DNA of 64,000 bases from Bacillus sp. FJAT-49711 (GTDB taxonomy: Bacteria; Bacillota; Bacilli; Bacillales; Bacillaceae_C). A model generated the notes under the pieces. It was not told the origin of the DNA. It made no database searches and saw only the letters and a program-made list of their open reading frames with translations. The stretch is taken from the NCBI RefSeq assembly GCF_018343715.1, contig NZ_JAGYPL010000002.1, positions 566,364 to 630,363 on the forward strand, in the 5' to 3' direction. Made by a program: the position numbers and the translations under genes. Shown one piece after another: positions 38,094-46,836 of the stretch (its first letter is position 1; each line of letters opens with the position of its first letter).

Positions 38094-38297
38094 CGTGCCC
38101 GTGTCTAAATGAAAGAAAGCTGTGAGGTAACGAATAGGAAATAATCGTGCCCATAAACCATGTGAAGGTAGATTTATGGGCACGAATAAAGTGTTATTGT
38201 GCCCAAGTCTATAGGGAAGTAAGTTGCAGGGTCACGAATAAGAAATCATCATACCTTTGACCAAATCAAAGGTACCATTATCAGGAACGAAAACGTG
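38094..38297. repeat. 52-base degenerate tandem repeat
   Basis: Units begin at 38094, 38146 and 38198, exactly 52 bases apart, each opening (C/T)GTGCCC and carrying ACGAATA about 37 bases in. A fourth, eroded unit starts at 38250 with ACGAA at the same offset. Unit 2 contains the inverted pair GTGCCCATAAA / TTTATGGGCAC. The rest of the gap to 38484 shows no gene. Confidence 0.8.
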
Positions 38298-38484
38298 GAC
38301 TTTTCACAACTTTTCGCTACAAACGCTAGAATCAACAAACTCATTTGGAAGATGGTAGTTAAATCACCATATTTTATTAAGCTTCTTGATTAGGCAGATA
38401 TTCATAGTAAAATAAAGGTGAAATTAAATTTTATTGAATTAGGAATTAAACAAAAATGAAATTTTGGAAAAGGGAGGGATGGGG

Positions 38485-39390
38485 TTGGCTTATACAATTG
38501 GTATTGATGCTGGTGGAACGAAAACAACTGGATTAATATTAGATGTGGATAAAAATATCGTCTTCCAAATTGAAACGGGTTTTGGGAATCCTAATGTTCA
38601 TTTTAAGGACGCGTTAGACAATGTGTGGGAAGCGGTGGCTGCTTGTCTTAACAGTCAATACGGAAAAGAATGCGGAGCCATTATTGCCGGAGTTGCAGGG
38701 ATTGAAGCAAAAGGAAATCGTAAGCGTTTTGAAGACTTTTTTTCCGAAAGAACTAAAATTCCAACCATTTTTGTTAACGATGCGGTTCTCGCTTATCATG
38801 CTTTACTAGGTAAGCAAAATGGTATTTTGACGATTGCTGGAACAGGCTCCATTTCCTATGGGAGAAATGGAGAAAGTGAGGGCTATTCAGGTGGTTGGGG
38901 GCATATCTTAGGTGATTATGGGAGTGCCTATGATATCGCGATTCAAGCTTTTCGCCAAATAACAAAAGAAGCGGATGAAGGGCTGCCGTATTCTCCACTT
39001 TCGCAAGCATTGATGCATGAGCTTGGAATTACTTCAGCAGAGGGGTTAAAAGGTTTTATATACAACGCTACTAAAGGGGAAATTGCTTCTGTATCCTCCT
39101 TTATATTCACGGAAGCGCAGAATGGAAATAAAGACGCTCAAAGGATTTTTCGAGACGCTGGAGTTCAATTAGCAAATCAAACCTTTTCGCTTTTTAAAAA
39201 ATTGAAAATAAGTCCCCCCTTGAAAGTTGGATGCAAAGGCTCTTTATTAGAAAAAAATCCATATGTTAAAGAGGAGTTTGAATCAACTCTTCAAAAACTT
39301 CTAGGAGAGGTTGAATTCATAAGAAGTGAAGTCACTCCCGCCATTGGTGCTTTGTCAGTTGCCGTTTTGTATTTGAAAAAGGAGGCATAG
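38485..39390 (+). CDS. N-acetylmuramate/N-acetylglucosamine kinase, BadF family
   Basis: A 301-residue sugar kinase of the BadF/BadG/NagK family, like MurK of Clostridium, which phosphorylates MurNAc and GlcNAc at C6. The phosphate-1 motif is GIDAGGTKTTG, the phosphate-2 region ILTIAGTGSISYG, and the substrate loop GGWGHILGDYGSAYDI. The TTG at 38485 has AAGGGAGGG 7 bases ahead and gives a normal start; the upstream TTG at 38464 lies before that site. anmK begins one base after the stop. Context with anmK and murQ supports a MurNAc substrate. Confidence 0.85.
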   Translation: MAYTIGIDAGGTKTTGLILDVDKNIVFQIETGFGNPNVHFKDALDNVWEAVAACLNSQYGKECGAIIAGVAGIEAKGNRKRFEDFFSERTKIPTIFVNDAVLAYHALLGKQNGILTIAGTGSISYGRNGESEGYSGGWGHILGDYGSAYDIAIQAFRQITKEADEGLPYSPLSQALMHELGITSAEGLKGFIYNATKGEIASVSSFIFTEAQNGNKDAQRIFRDAGVQLANQTFSLFKKLKISPPLKVGCKGSLLEKNPYVKEEFESTLQKLLGEVEFIRSEVTPAIGALSVAVLYLKKEA

Positions 39391-39391
39391 C

Positions 39392-40567
39392 ATGGGAAAA
39401 TTCGCTGTCGGTTTAATGTCAGGGACTTCAGTCGATGGAATTGACGCAGCGTTAGTGAAATTGAATGGTTTTGGTGTACACACAAAAGTTGAATTAGTCG
39501 ATTTTATAACTTTACCTTTTGATGCTAATGTTAAAGATGAAATAATGCAAAGCATGGATATAAATAACTCGAATTCTGCACTCATATGCAGTCTGAATTT
39601 TAAGCTCGGCTATTTATTTGCGGATGCTGTAAAAAGGGTATGCAAGAAAGCAAAAGTTCCGCTAACTAAAATTGATTTCATCGCCTCGCACGGGCAAACG
39701 CTTTATCATATACCACAGCAAGATGGTCATCTTACTAAATCTACATTGCAAATTGCTGATCCTGCTGTTATTGCTTACGAAACAGGTATCACGGTCATTT
39801 CAAATTTCCGTTCGATGGATATGGCAGCTGGTGGGGAAGGAGCACCGCTTGTTCCTTATGCTGATTATTTACTATATCGCAGTGATTCAAAGGGACGGGT
39901 ATTGCAAAACATCGGCGGTATTGGAAATGTAACGGTGCTCCCGAAAAAAGCAACTTTAGAGGACATTGTCGCTTTTGACACAGGGCCCGGTAATATGATC
40001 ATCGATGAATTATGTAAAGTCTTGATGGGCAAACCATTTGATAAAAACGGAAAATGGGCTTCTCAAGGAATTGTTCATAAAGAAATTGCACAGTCGTGGC
40101 TGACAATGGATTTCTTCAAGATGGCACCACCGAAATCAACTGGGCGTGAATTATTTGGTATCCAATTTACAAAGCAAATACTTCAGACATATGACCATTT
40201 ATCTGCTAATGATCTAATCGCAACTGCCACTTATTTTACTGCTCTCTCAATTGCAGATTCGTATAAGCAATTTGTTTTTCCGAAAGTTCATATTGATGAA
40301 ATGATTATAGGAGGCGGGGGCGGATTTAATAAAACATTAATCCAGATGATCGGAAGTCTTTTGCCGAATATCTCTGTATTAACTCAAGAAGATATAGATT
40401 TTTCTTCTGAAGCAAAGGAAGCGATTGCATTTGCCATCTTAGCCAATGAAACTATGAATGGGATGCCATCCAATGTACCAAAGGCAACAGGAGCGGGAAG
40501 TGCAGTCATTCTTGGCTCCGTCACACTCCCACCTAATGGCAGGATTAATTTTGGAGGTAACGTATGA
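39392..40567 (+). CDS. anmK: Anhydro-N-acetylmuramic acid kinase AnmK
   Basis: A 391-residue kinase that opens 1,6-anhydro-MurNAc and phosphorylates it to MurNAc-6-phosphate. The N-terminus GLMSGTSVDGIDAAL is the family signature. Others are ASHGQT, DTGPGNMIID and IGGGGGFNKTL. The ribosome site GGAGG lies in the end of the preceding kinase gene, and the GNAT gene overlaps its stop by four bases. Its product is the substrate of MurQ, encoded 10 kb downstream. Confidence 0.96.
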   Translation: MGKFAVGLMSGTSVDGIDAALVKLNGFGVHTKVELVDFITLPFDANVKDEIMQSMDINNSNSALICSLNFKLGYLFADAVKRVCKKAKVPLTKIDFIASHGQTLYHIPQQDGHLTKSTLQIADPAVIAYETGITVISNFRSMDMAAGGEGAPLVPYADYLLYRSDSKGRVLQNIGGIGNVTVLPKKATLEDIVAFDTGPGNMIIDELCKVLMGKPFDKNGKWASQGIVHKEIAQSWLTMDFFKMAPPKSTGRELFGIQFTKQILQTYDHLSANDLIATATYFTALSIADSYKQFVFPKVHIDEMIIGGGGGFNKTLIQMIGSLLPNISVLTQEDIDFSSEAKEAIAFAILANETMNGMPSNVPKATGAGSAVILGSVTLPPNGRINFGGNV

Positions 40568-41517
40568 AGATTATTCCACTTAATAACAATAGAATAAAAG
40601 ATTTAATAGATTTATGGAACAAAGAGTTCTCCACAAAATTCCCAATGCGGAGAGAATTGTTTATACAAAATAGCTTTGAAGATGAAAATGTGTTTCTTCC
40701 AGGTTCGTGGATGGCATTGGACGATGAAGACAATGTCGTTGGCTTTATCATTAGTAAACGTTGGCAAGATCCTATGCCGGTTCCGATGCCAAAGGATGTT
40801 GGCTGGATTCAAGTTTTGGTGGTTAGTGAAAAGGAGCGAAATAAAGGAATAGGTTCGTTATTACTAGAAAAGGCTGAAACGGCATTAAAAGCGGATGGAG
40901 CGGCAGAAATCCAGCTTGGAGGAGATCCACTACACTATTTTCCGAGTGTGCCAGCTGAATATGAAAAAGCTGCAAGGTGGTTTGAACATAAAGGTTATGA
41001 GTATGTAGGGAATGAATATGATTTACTCGCAAACTATGATCCATTAGTGGAACCGGAAAGTCTTGAGCTAGATGGTGTAGATATAGGGATTTTAAAACTA
41101 AAGGATAAAGATGAAATGCTAAAATTTATGAATCGAGTCTTCCCAGGAAGATGGGAGTATGAAACGATTCGCTATTTTCAAAAGGGCGGTACTGGCAGAG
41201 AGTTTGTTGTTTTAAAGAAAGCGGGGAAAATCATAGGCTCTTGCCGGATAAGTGATGAACATTCTTCGGTCATTTATAACAATGTATACTGGGCGCCATT
41301 GTTTAGAGAACCCCTAGGTGGCATTGGATCGGTAGGCATAGATTCAGCTGAACGTGGAAAAGGCTATGGCTTGGCCGCCGTATTGGCAGGTATTTCAATA
41401 TTACGCAGCCGAGGGATCAATAAAATTGTAATCGATTGGACAACCATCGTCGATTTTTATAAGAAAATGGGTTATCAAATTTGGAAGGAATATCGGAAAT
41501 ATCAAAAACAACTATAG
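40564..41517 (+). CDS. Two-domain GNAT acetyltransferase
   Basis: A 317-residue protein with two GNAT folds. The first (about 1-150) has the acetyl-CoA loop VVSEKERNKGIGSLLL; the second (about 165-317) has GIDSAERGKGYGLAAVL. Both pyrophosphate loops look intact. It is translationally coupled to anmK and followed 11 bases later by a serine hydrolase. A second 317-residue two-domain GNAT lies beside namZ. The substrate is unknown. Re-acetylation of glucosamine or muramic acid units from deacetylated peptidoglycan is one possibility. Confidence 0.85.
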   Translation: MKIIPLNNNRIKDLIDLWNKEFSTKFPMRRELFIQNSFEDENVFLPGSWMALDDEDNVVGFIISKRWQDPMPVPMPKDVGWIQVLVVSEKERNKGIGSLLLEKAETALKADGAAEIQLGGDPLHYFPSVPAEYEKAARWFEHKGYEYVGNEYDLLANYDPLVEPESLELDGVDIGILKLKDKDEMLKFMNRVFPGRWEYETIRYFQKGGTGREFVVLKKAGKIIGSCRISDEHSSVIYNNVYWAPLFREPLGGIGSVGIDSAERGKGYGLAAVLAGISILRSRGINKIVIDWTTIVDFYKKMGYQIWKEYRKYQKQL

Positions 41518-41528
41518 GGGGCTAGAAT

Positions 41529-42572
41529 ATGAAAGAAGAAGTCATCCGCTTTTTGCAAAAAGAAATAGATTTAGAGAATATCCCCGGTGCTGCGATTTAT
41601 ATTTCTCATAAAGGAACATCTATTTTAGAGGAAGTAGTTGGATATCGAGCCCTCGCTCCTAAAAAAGAACCGATGCAAATAGATACCGTGTTCGATCTTG
41701 CCTCATTAACGAAAATAGTGACAACGATGACAGCATCCTTACAATTATTAGACAAGGGTGAGATACGACTAGATGACCCTGTTTCGTACTTTTTTCCTGA
41801 GTTCAATGAAAATGGGAAAGAAGAAGTGAGGATTCGTCATTTGCTTACACATACTTCTGGATTACCTGCACATAGGCCGTTCTATGAAGAGGGATTAACA
41901 ACAGAACAAATGATAAAGAAAATTTGCGCTGAAGAGCTTGAAAATCCAGTCGGGCAAAAAGTGGTTTATAGCGATTTAGGCTTTATTTTACTAGCTTCAT
42001 TAATTGAAAAAGTGGTAGAAATACCATTTGATGAATATGTTTCAAAAGAGATACTAACTCCTTTAGAAATGCATGAAACAGGATTTAATCCTACATATAG
42101 TCGTACGCGATTTGCTGCGACAGAATTTAGTGAAAAACTCAATGACTTTAAGTACGGAATCGTTCATGATGATAACGCAGAATCCATGGGGGGAGTGAGT
42201 GGCCACGCGGGGTTATTTTCCACATTAAAGGATTTAACCAACTATGCACAAATGATTGAAAATGGTGGAAGCTTCAGAGGAAAAAAGATTATTTCAACAG
42301 TAGCTTTAGACCTTTCTAAACGAAACTTTACACCAGTTGATGAAGAAGGAAGAGGTCTAGGTTGGCAAATTCATAGTCCGCGATTGTCATGTGGAGATTT
42401 ATTTTCTTACACATCTTATGGACATACCGGATATACAGGTACGAGTATGTGGTTTGACCCAGAAATCCAGCTCCACGTCATTTTATTAACAAATCGAGTA
42501 CATGCCAAAAACCAACAAGCGATCTTAAGATTGAGGCCGAGATTACATAATTTGATTCGTGCACAGTTTTAA
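41529..42572 (+). CDS. Serine hydrolase, beta-lactamase family (AmiE-like)
   Basis: A 347-residue penicillin-binding-fold hydrolase. The catalytic SxxK is SLTK (about residue 57), the second motif YSDLGF and the third HTG in YGHTGYTGTSMW. B. subtilis AmiE (YbbE), a MurNAc-L-alanine amidase in the mur operon, belongs to this family, and the location beside anmK supports a similar role. Unlike AmiE it has no signal peptide, so it would work in the cytoplasm. AGGGGG precedes the ATG. Esterase or peptidase activity cannot be excluded. Confidence 0.82.
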   Translation: MKEEVIRFLQKEIDLENIPGAAIYISHKGTSILEEVVGYRALAPKKEPMQIDTVFDLASLTKIVTTMTASLQLLDKGEIRLDDPVSYFFPEFNENGKEEVRIRHLLTHTSGLPAHRPFYEEGLTTEQMIKKICAEELENPVGQKVVYSDLGFILLASLIEKVVEIPFDEYVSKEILTPLEMHETGFNPTYSRTRFAATEFSEKLNDFKYGIVHDDNAESMGGVSGHAGLFSTLKDLTNYAQMIENGGSFRGKKIISTVALDLSKRNFTPVDEEGRGLGWQIHSPRLSCGDLFSYTSYGHTGYTGTSMWFDPEIQLHVILLTNRVHAKNQQAILRLRPRLHNLIRAQF

Positions 42573-42667
42573 TGTCTAGGCAATATTTAAACATTGATAT
42601 TTTCAACTTCGTGTAAATTTGTAGTAGTATAGTTTGCTAATGAATCCAGGGCTATCGGAGGAGACTT

Positions 42668-43108
42668 ATGGTTGCTATAACAATAGACAATATCAAAATT
42701 ACAGGAGAATCGAGTGACACTGATTACAATTATGTATGTAATCAGTTATATGAATATAATATTCGAGCGACAAATGGCTTACTCAAAAAGCCGGGCAAGG
42801 ATATTAACTTATATGTAAAAGATGAATCAGGCAAAGTCGTAGGCGGTTTGTTTTGTGAAACATGGTCTTACGGTATGTATATTGATGTATTCTGGATAGC
42901 GGATGAATATAGAAACAAGGGTTATGGAAAAGTCATGATAAAAGAAGCTGAAAGGCTCGGGAAAGAACTTGGCTGTATATTTGCTCATACTTGCACATTT
43001 TCATATCAATCGCCGGAATTTTACAAAGGGATGGGCTATGAGGTTTTTGCCGTTAATGATGAATATCCAGAAAATATAAAACAATTTTTCTTAAAAAAGA
43101 AATTGTAG
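42668..43108 (+). CDS. GNAT-family acetyltransferase
   Basis: A single-domain 146-residue GNAT protein. The acetyl-CoA loop is IADEYRNKGYGKVMIKEAE and the family end YKGMGYEVFAV is clear. CGGAGG precedes the ATG. It may have its own promoter in the 95-base gap before it. The substrate is unknown; it closes the first recycling block. Confidence 0.87.
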   Translation: MVAITIDNIKITGESSDTDYNYVCNQLYEYNIRATNGLLKKPGKDINLYVKDESGKVVGGLFCETWSYGMYIDVFWIADEYRNKGYGKVMIKEAERLGKELGCIFAHTCTFSYQSPEFYKGMGYEVFAVNDEYPENIKQFFLKKKL

Positions 43109-43239
43109 TACATGTTTATATAACGAACAAGAAACAAGTTTAAATCAATCCACGTAGCAATAGACTGGTGGCTAAAACGTTAAGTCGAAAGAAATGATAG
43201 CTCAATAAACTGCCTTTTCACCGAGGCGGCTCCCCGTAC

Positions 43240-43280
43240 CTTGTCTAGCTGCAGACGCCTTCCGCTTTTCGATGCCCCGG
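43240..43280. repeat. Partial dispersed repeat copy
   Basis: TTGTCTAGCTGCAGACGCC followed by TTCCGCTTTTCGATGCCCC, the inverted form of the repeat end, flanked by GGCGGCTCC and GGAAAGCGAAGCCACC. Nothing else recognisable lies in 43109-43440. Confidence 0.65.
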
Positions 43281-43532
43281 AAAGCGAAGCCACCTGGAAC
43301 GGAAATCAACTGCTAAGTATTTAACACAATAAAATGTAAGTGACTTTTTCAATGCTCTCTTGTAAGAGAGTCTGCTTTCTCCTTCCAATTGCGTTGTTCC
43401 ATTAATTCTTTTTCCCAATAAACCTCCACCCTTCTTCAAAATCCTAATCTCACCACAATAGTGAGAAAGTTAATTTTCCCCTGTTTAATGTATAATAGAG
43501 AACAAATAACGAAGATGTAGAAGGTGTGACAT

Positions 43533-44657
43533 ATGAAAATGAGAGGCAATCAACAAATGCTAAGGGAAATTAATAAGTCCCTTTTATTAAACCTTATATA
43601 TCTCCACGGTCCAATTTCGAGAGTAGAACTGGCGAGACTTACGAAGCTTAGTCCAACAACGGTTTCCGTGTTAGTGGAAGAGATAATTAAAGAAGGAATT
43701 ATTCACGAAACGGGGACAACTGGTTCTGGGGTTGGCCGCAAAATGACGATGTTAAACATTAATGCGGAAAATGGATATGTCATTGGCATTGACTTATCAA
43801 GGGAATCTTCGCGTTTTATGATGCTGAATTTACGCGGGGAAGTCGTCCAAACAGAAAATATGGATTGTTTTATTGGAGAAGAATCTCTCCACGAAAAATT
43901 ACCAATAGCAATCGACCGTTTTCTTAATCAGCAGAACATCAATCACGATTTAATAAAATGGATGGGGCTTGCAGTCCCTGGCATTATAGATGAAGAGCAG
44001 GAAACAATTATTGGATCAAAGTATTTAAAAGTTCGAAACTTCCCAATAAAAGCAAACCTTAGTGAGAGGTTTAATATTCCTATTCATATCGTAAATGATA
44101 TTGAAGCTGCTGGGTTTGCTGAGCGATTTAGCGGAGCAGCGAAAGGAAAAAGTACGATCGTTTATATATTAATCGATTATGGTACAGGTGCAGGCTTTGT
44201 CATGAATAATCAAATTTATCGCGGAGCAACAAGCCAAGCAGGAAAAATTGGAGACTTCCATCCATACGGAATCAATGCATTATATCATAGACTAATTTCA
44301 GATTATAACGAGGATTGGATTGCAGGGGATAAAGAAGCAACCATTCAAAAATTTACTCAACTAGCGCTGGACGGAACAGAGCCATATAAAGGGGATATGA
44401 ATTCAATTATTCATAAAATCGCTAAATATTGCGGAAATGTCATTCAATTATTAAACCCAGAACAATTAATACTGAGCGGATGGATTGCTTCAAACGAAAA
44501 ACTTGCCCAAAGCTTGACAGAATTAATTCATGAATATGAAGATGCTGCAGGAAATCCAACACCAGTGAATACTTCCCATTGGAAAGAAGAGGGACCCGCA
44601 ATTGGCGCCGCGACATTAGGATTATATGAAATGTTTAAAACAAAAACAGTCCGCTAA
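43533..44657 (+). CDS. ROK-family transcriptional repressor (NagC/XylR type)
   Basis: A 374-residue ROK regulator. The N-terminal winged helix (about 8-70) contains GPISRVELARLTKLSPTTVSVLVEEI. The ROK sugar domain starts at about 80 (VIGIDLSRESSRFM). The usual zinc site (GH...CxCGxxGCxE) is absent: the region reads AGKIGDFHPYGINALYHR. A TATAAT box at 43491 and a CTCAC-n7-GTGAG dyad at 43449-43465 lie upstream. The six-gene sugar operon that follows has a NagC-like operator, so it is the likely target. Confidence 0.88.
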   Translation: MKMRGNQQMLREINKSLLLNLIYLHGPISRVELARLTKLSPTTVSVLVEEIIKEGIIHETGTTGSGVGRKMTMLNINAENGYVIGIDLSRESSRFMMLNLRGEVVQTENMDCFIGEESLHEKLPIAIDRFLNQQNINHDLIKWMGLAVPGIIDEEQETIIGSKYLKVRNFPIKANLSERFNIPIHIVNDIEAAGFAERFSGAAKGKSTIVYILIDYGTGAGFVMNNQIYRGATSQAGKIGDFHPYGINALYHRLISDYNEDWIAGDKEATIQKFTQLALDGTEPYKGDMNSIIHKIAKYCGNVIQLLNPEQLILSGWIASNEKLAQSLTELIHEYEDAAGNPTPVNTSHWKEEGPAIGAATLGLYEMFKTKTVR

Positions 44658-44693
44658 AATCATATATTTAAGTTATAAAAATACTCGTAATAT

Positions 44694-44758
44694 ATTGATT
44701 AATTAGACCGTAATGTTATAATATGATTAATTATTTCATCCACTGGAATAATTAATCA
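44694..44758 (+). promoter_or_regulatory. Promoter and NagC-like operator of the sugar operon
   Basis: A promoter TTGATT (44695), 16 bases, TATAAT (44717) is followed by a perfect dyad: TGATTAATTATT (44724-44735), 11 bases, AATAATTAATCA (44747-44758). The centre reads TTATTT-n9-GAATAA, close to the NagC/Mlc pattern TTATTT-n-AAATAA. A third half-site, ATTGATTAATTA, covers the -35 box (44694-44705). A bound repressor would cover the start of transcription. Confidence 0.7.
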
Positions 44759-44784
44759 ATTAGTCCTAGAGGAGGTTTTTTAAA

Positions 44785-45591
44785 GTGAAGATTTCGATTG
44801 GCGGCTACTCATTTTTCAACTCGTTTCTAGAAGGAAAAATGGATATTTTCGGGTACTTGGAGTCAGTAAAATATCGTTATGGATTAGACACAGTGGATAT
44901 TTGGAACGGGCAATTTACGATAGGGGAACCTGATATTTCAAGAGTTCCGGATGAAGAGTTTTTGAAAAAGGTACGCGAGGCAATGGACGAAAAGGGTTTG
45001 ACATTAATTAACTACGCGATTGATGGCGCCCATATTTGGGATGAAGATCCGGACAAGCGTGAACAACTTTATCAAAATGCTTTAGGTCATCTGAATGCGG
45101 CTGAAATTCTCGGAGCTAAAACAGTACGTATCGATACAGGCGGATTTTTTGGCAACCATCCTGAGTTTAGCATGAATATGACAGATGATCAGTTGGATTA
45201 TATCGTTAAACGTTACAGGGAGTATTGTGAACGAGGGGCACAGCATGGCTATACGGTCGGACCTGAAAATCATGTAGGACCTTCTTTAAGCCCTGTTCAA
45301 ATGAAAAGAATTGCTGAAGCTGTTGACCATCCTAATTTCGGAATCCTCCTACATATTGGCAGATGGAGAGAAGAGGCTGATAAGGGCGATGAAATGGTGG
45401 CGCCATGGGTTAGCCATACTCATTTTGATTCAAGAACTGCCGCAGCTGAGGATGCACAAGATAAAATTCGTATGATGCAAGATAATGGCTTTGATGGCTA
45501 TTGGGGAATTGAATACAATGCCGATAAAAATCAATACATCGAAATCGAGTGGATTTTAGGGACAGTAAAACGTCTTTTAGTTACATTATAA
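44785..45591 (+). CDS. TIM-barrel sugar isomerase/epimerase family protein
   Basis: A 268-residue AP-endonuclease-2/xylose-isomerase-like barrel. The metal ligands can be placed at VGPENHVGPS (glutamate), HIGRWREE region, HTHFDSR (histidines) and GYWGIEYN (last glutamate). The start is GTG with GAGGAGG upstream. It is the first gene of the ROK-controlled operon. Enzymes of this family isomerise or epimerise sugars and some cleave 3-keto-glycosides. The partner oxidoreductases make the last option attractive, but substrate is unknown. Confidence 0.87.
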   Translation: MKISIGGYSFFNSFLEGKMDIFGYLESVKYRYGLDTVDIWNGQFTIGEPDISRVPDEEFLKKVREAMDEKGLTLINYAIDGAHIWDEDPDKREQLYQNALGHLNAAEILGAKTVRIDTGGFFGNHPEFSMNMTDDQLDYIVKRYREYCERGAQHGYTVGPENHVGPSLSPVQMKRIAEAVDHPNFGILLHIGRWREEADKGDEMVAPWVSHTHFDSRTAAAEDAQDKIRMMQDNGFDGYWGIEYNADKNQYIEIEWILGTVKRLLVTL

Positions 45592-45623
45592 AATTCATAA
45601 AATAATAGAATTGGAGGGATATG

Positions 45624-46748
45624 ATGAGAAAGATACGGATTGGAGTAATTGGTGTAGGGCAGATTGGGAAGTCACACTTAAATAATTATGCTGGCATTCC
45701 GGATGCGGAGATTGTAGCCGTATGTGACGTAAATGAGCAGGAAGCAAAAAGAGTAGCGGAACAATACAATATCCCTAGCGTCTACACTGATTTTCGTGAA
45801 ATGTTAAGTCGAGATGATATTGAGGCTGTGGATGTTTGCTTACATAATAATTTCCATGCCCCAATGACGATTGCTGCTTTAGAAGCAGGGAAACATGTGT
45901 ATTGTGAAAAGCCAATCGCTGGCACATATTATGACGGAAATAGAATGGTAGAGGCGGCAAAGGAAACAGGCAATATGCTCCATATTCAATTAGGCACTCT
46001 TTATCGCAAAGAAACGAAGGCTGCAAAAGCGTTGATTGATGGAGGAAAACTAGGAAACATCTATCATGCGCGTTCAACAGGCTTTAGAAGAAGGAATCGT
46101 CCGTTTGTTGATGGCTATGGCACAAAGTTCTTTACGAAAAAAGAAACCGCTACCGGCGGCGCGCTTATTGATATGGGAGTCTACCATATTGCACAAATGC
46201 TTTATCTACTAGACTTGCCAACACCGACCCGTATTTCGGGAAAAGTGTATCAAGAGATGGATATGGATCCGAAGCGACGCGCCGAAAGCGGGTTTGATGT
46301 TGAGGAACTTGCATTAGGTTTTGTTAAATTCCAAAATAACCTCACGCTTGATATCATTGAATCTTGGTCTGTTCATTTAGGCGGATTTGAAGGTCCTAGC
46401 ATTTTAGGCTCTAAAGGCGGTATTCGCTTACCTGTATTTGGCGAAGGCAGCCAAAATCAATTTAGTTTCCATTCTACTGTTTGTGATATGGATATGGACA
46501 GCACGGTTAATTTAGATTTACTCGATTATCGCTGGCATAATCTAAGAGAAAATGAGGACGCTTACGATTCATCACAACATCATTGGATCGCAGCTCTTCA
46601 AGGTAGAGTAGCACTGTTGCCAACGGCGCAAATTGCTCTGCAGACCATGCTGATAAGTGATGGAATCTATCTTTCTGATAAGCGTGGAGAAGAAGTATCT
46701 GCTGAAGAACTTGATACATTGGCAACATCGACATCTGTATCGATATAA
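45624..46748 (+). CDS. Gfo/Idh/MocA-family oxidoreductase (first)
   Basis: A 374-residue NAD(P)-dependent sugar oxidoreductase. The Rossmann motif is GVIGVGQIGKSHL, followed by the family CEKPIAGT (about residue 96) and the catalytic GGALIDMGVYHI with aspartate and histidine. The ATG at 45624 has GGAGGG 5 bases ahead. It sits between the isomerase and the ROK kinase. A second, clearly different family member closes the operon, so two redox steps, oxidation then reduction, are likely. Confidence 0.9.
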   Translation: MRKIRIGVIGVGQIGKSHLNNYAGIPDAEIVAVCDVNEQEAKRVAEQYNIPSVYTDFREMLSRDDIEAVDVCLHNNFHAPMTIAALEAGKHVYCEKPIAGTYYDGNRMVEAAKETGNMLHIQLGTLYRKETKAAKALIDGGKLGNIYHARSTGFRRRNRPFVDGYGTKFFTKKETATGGALIDMGVYHIAQMLYLLDLPTPTRISGKVYQEMDMDPKRRAESGFDVEELALGFVKFQNNLTLDIIESWSVHLGGFEGPSILGSKGGIRLPVFGEGSQNQFSFHSTVCDMDMDSTVNLDLLDYRWHNLRENEDAYDSSQHHWIAALQGRVALLPTAQIALQTMLISDGIYLSDKRGEEVSAEELDTLATSTSVSI

Positions 46749-46771
46749 AAAATCACCTATGACTTAAAGGA

Positions 46772-46803
46772 GCCCTGAAATTATTGAAACATAATTTTAG
46801 GGC
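46772..46803 (+). terminator. Hairpin within the sugar operon
   Basis: GCCCTGAAATTAT pairs with ATAATTTTAGGGC (one G-T pair) around six bases, then GATTTTATT. It lies between the first oxidoreductase and the ROK kinase. It could reduce read-through or protect the upstream message rather than end the operon. Confidence 0.5.
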
Positions 46804-46836
46804 GATTTTATTAAGTGCTGAAAGGTATTGGTAAGT

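Noticed and set aside
41529-42572. Beta-lactamase resistance gene
   Set aside because: The motifs are those of the broad serine-hydrolase fold, there is no signal peptide, and the context is cell-wall recycling.
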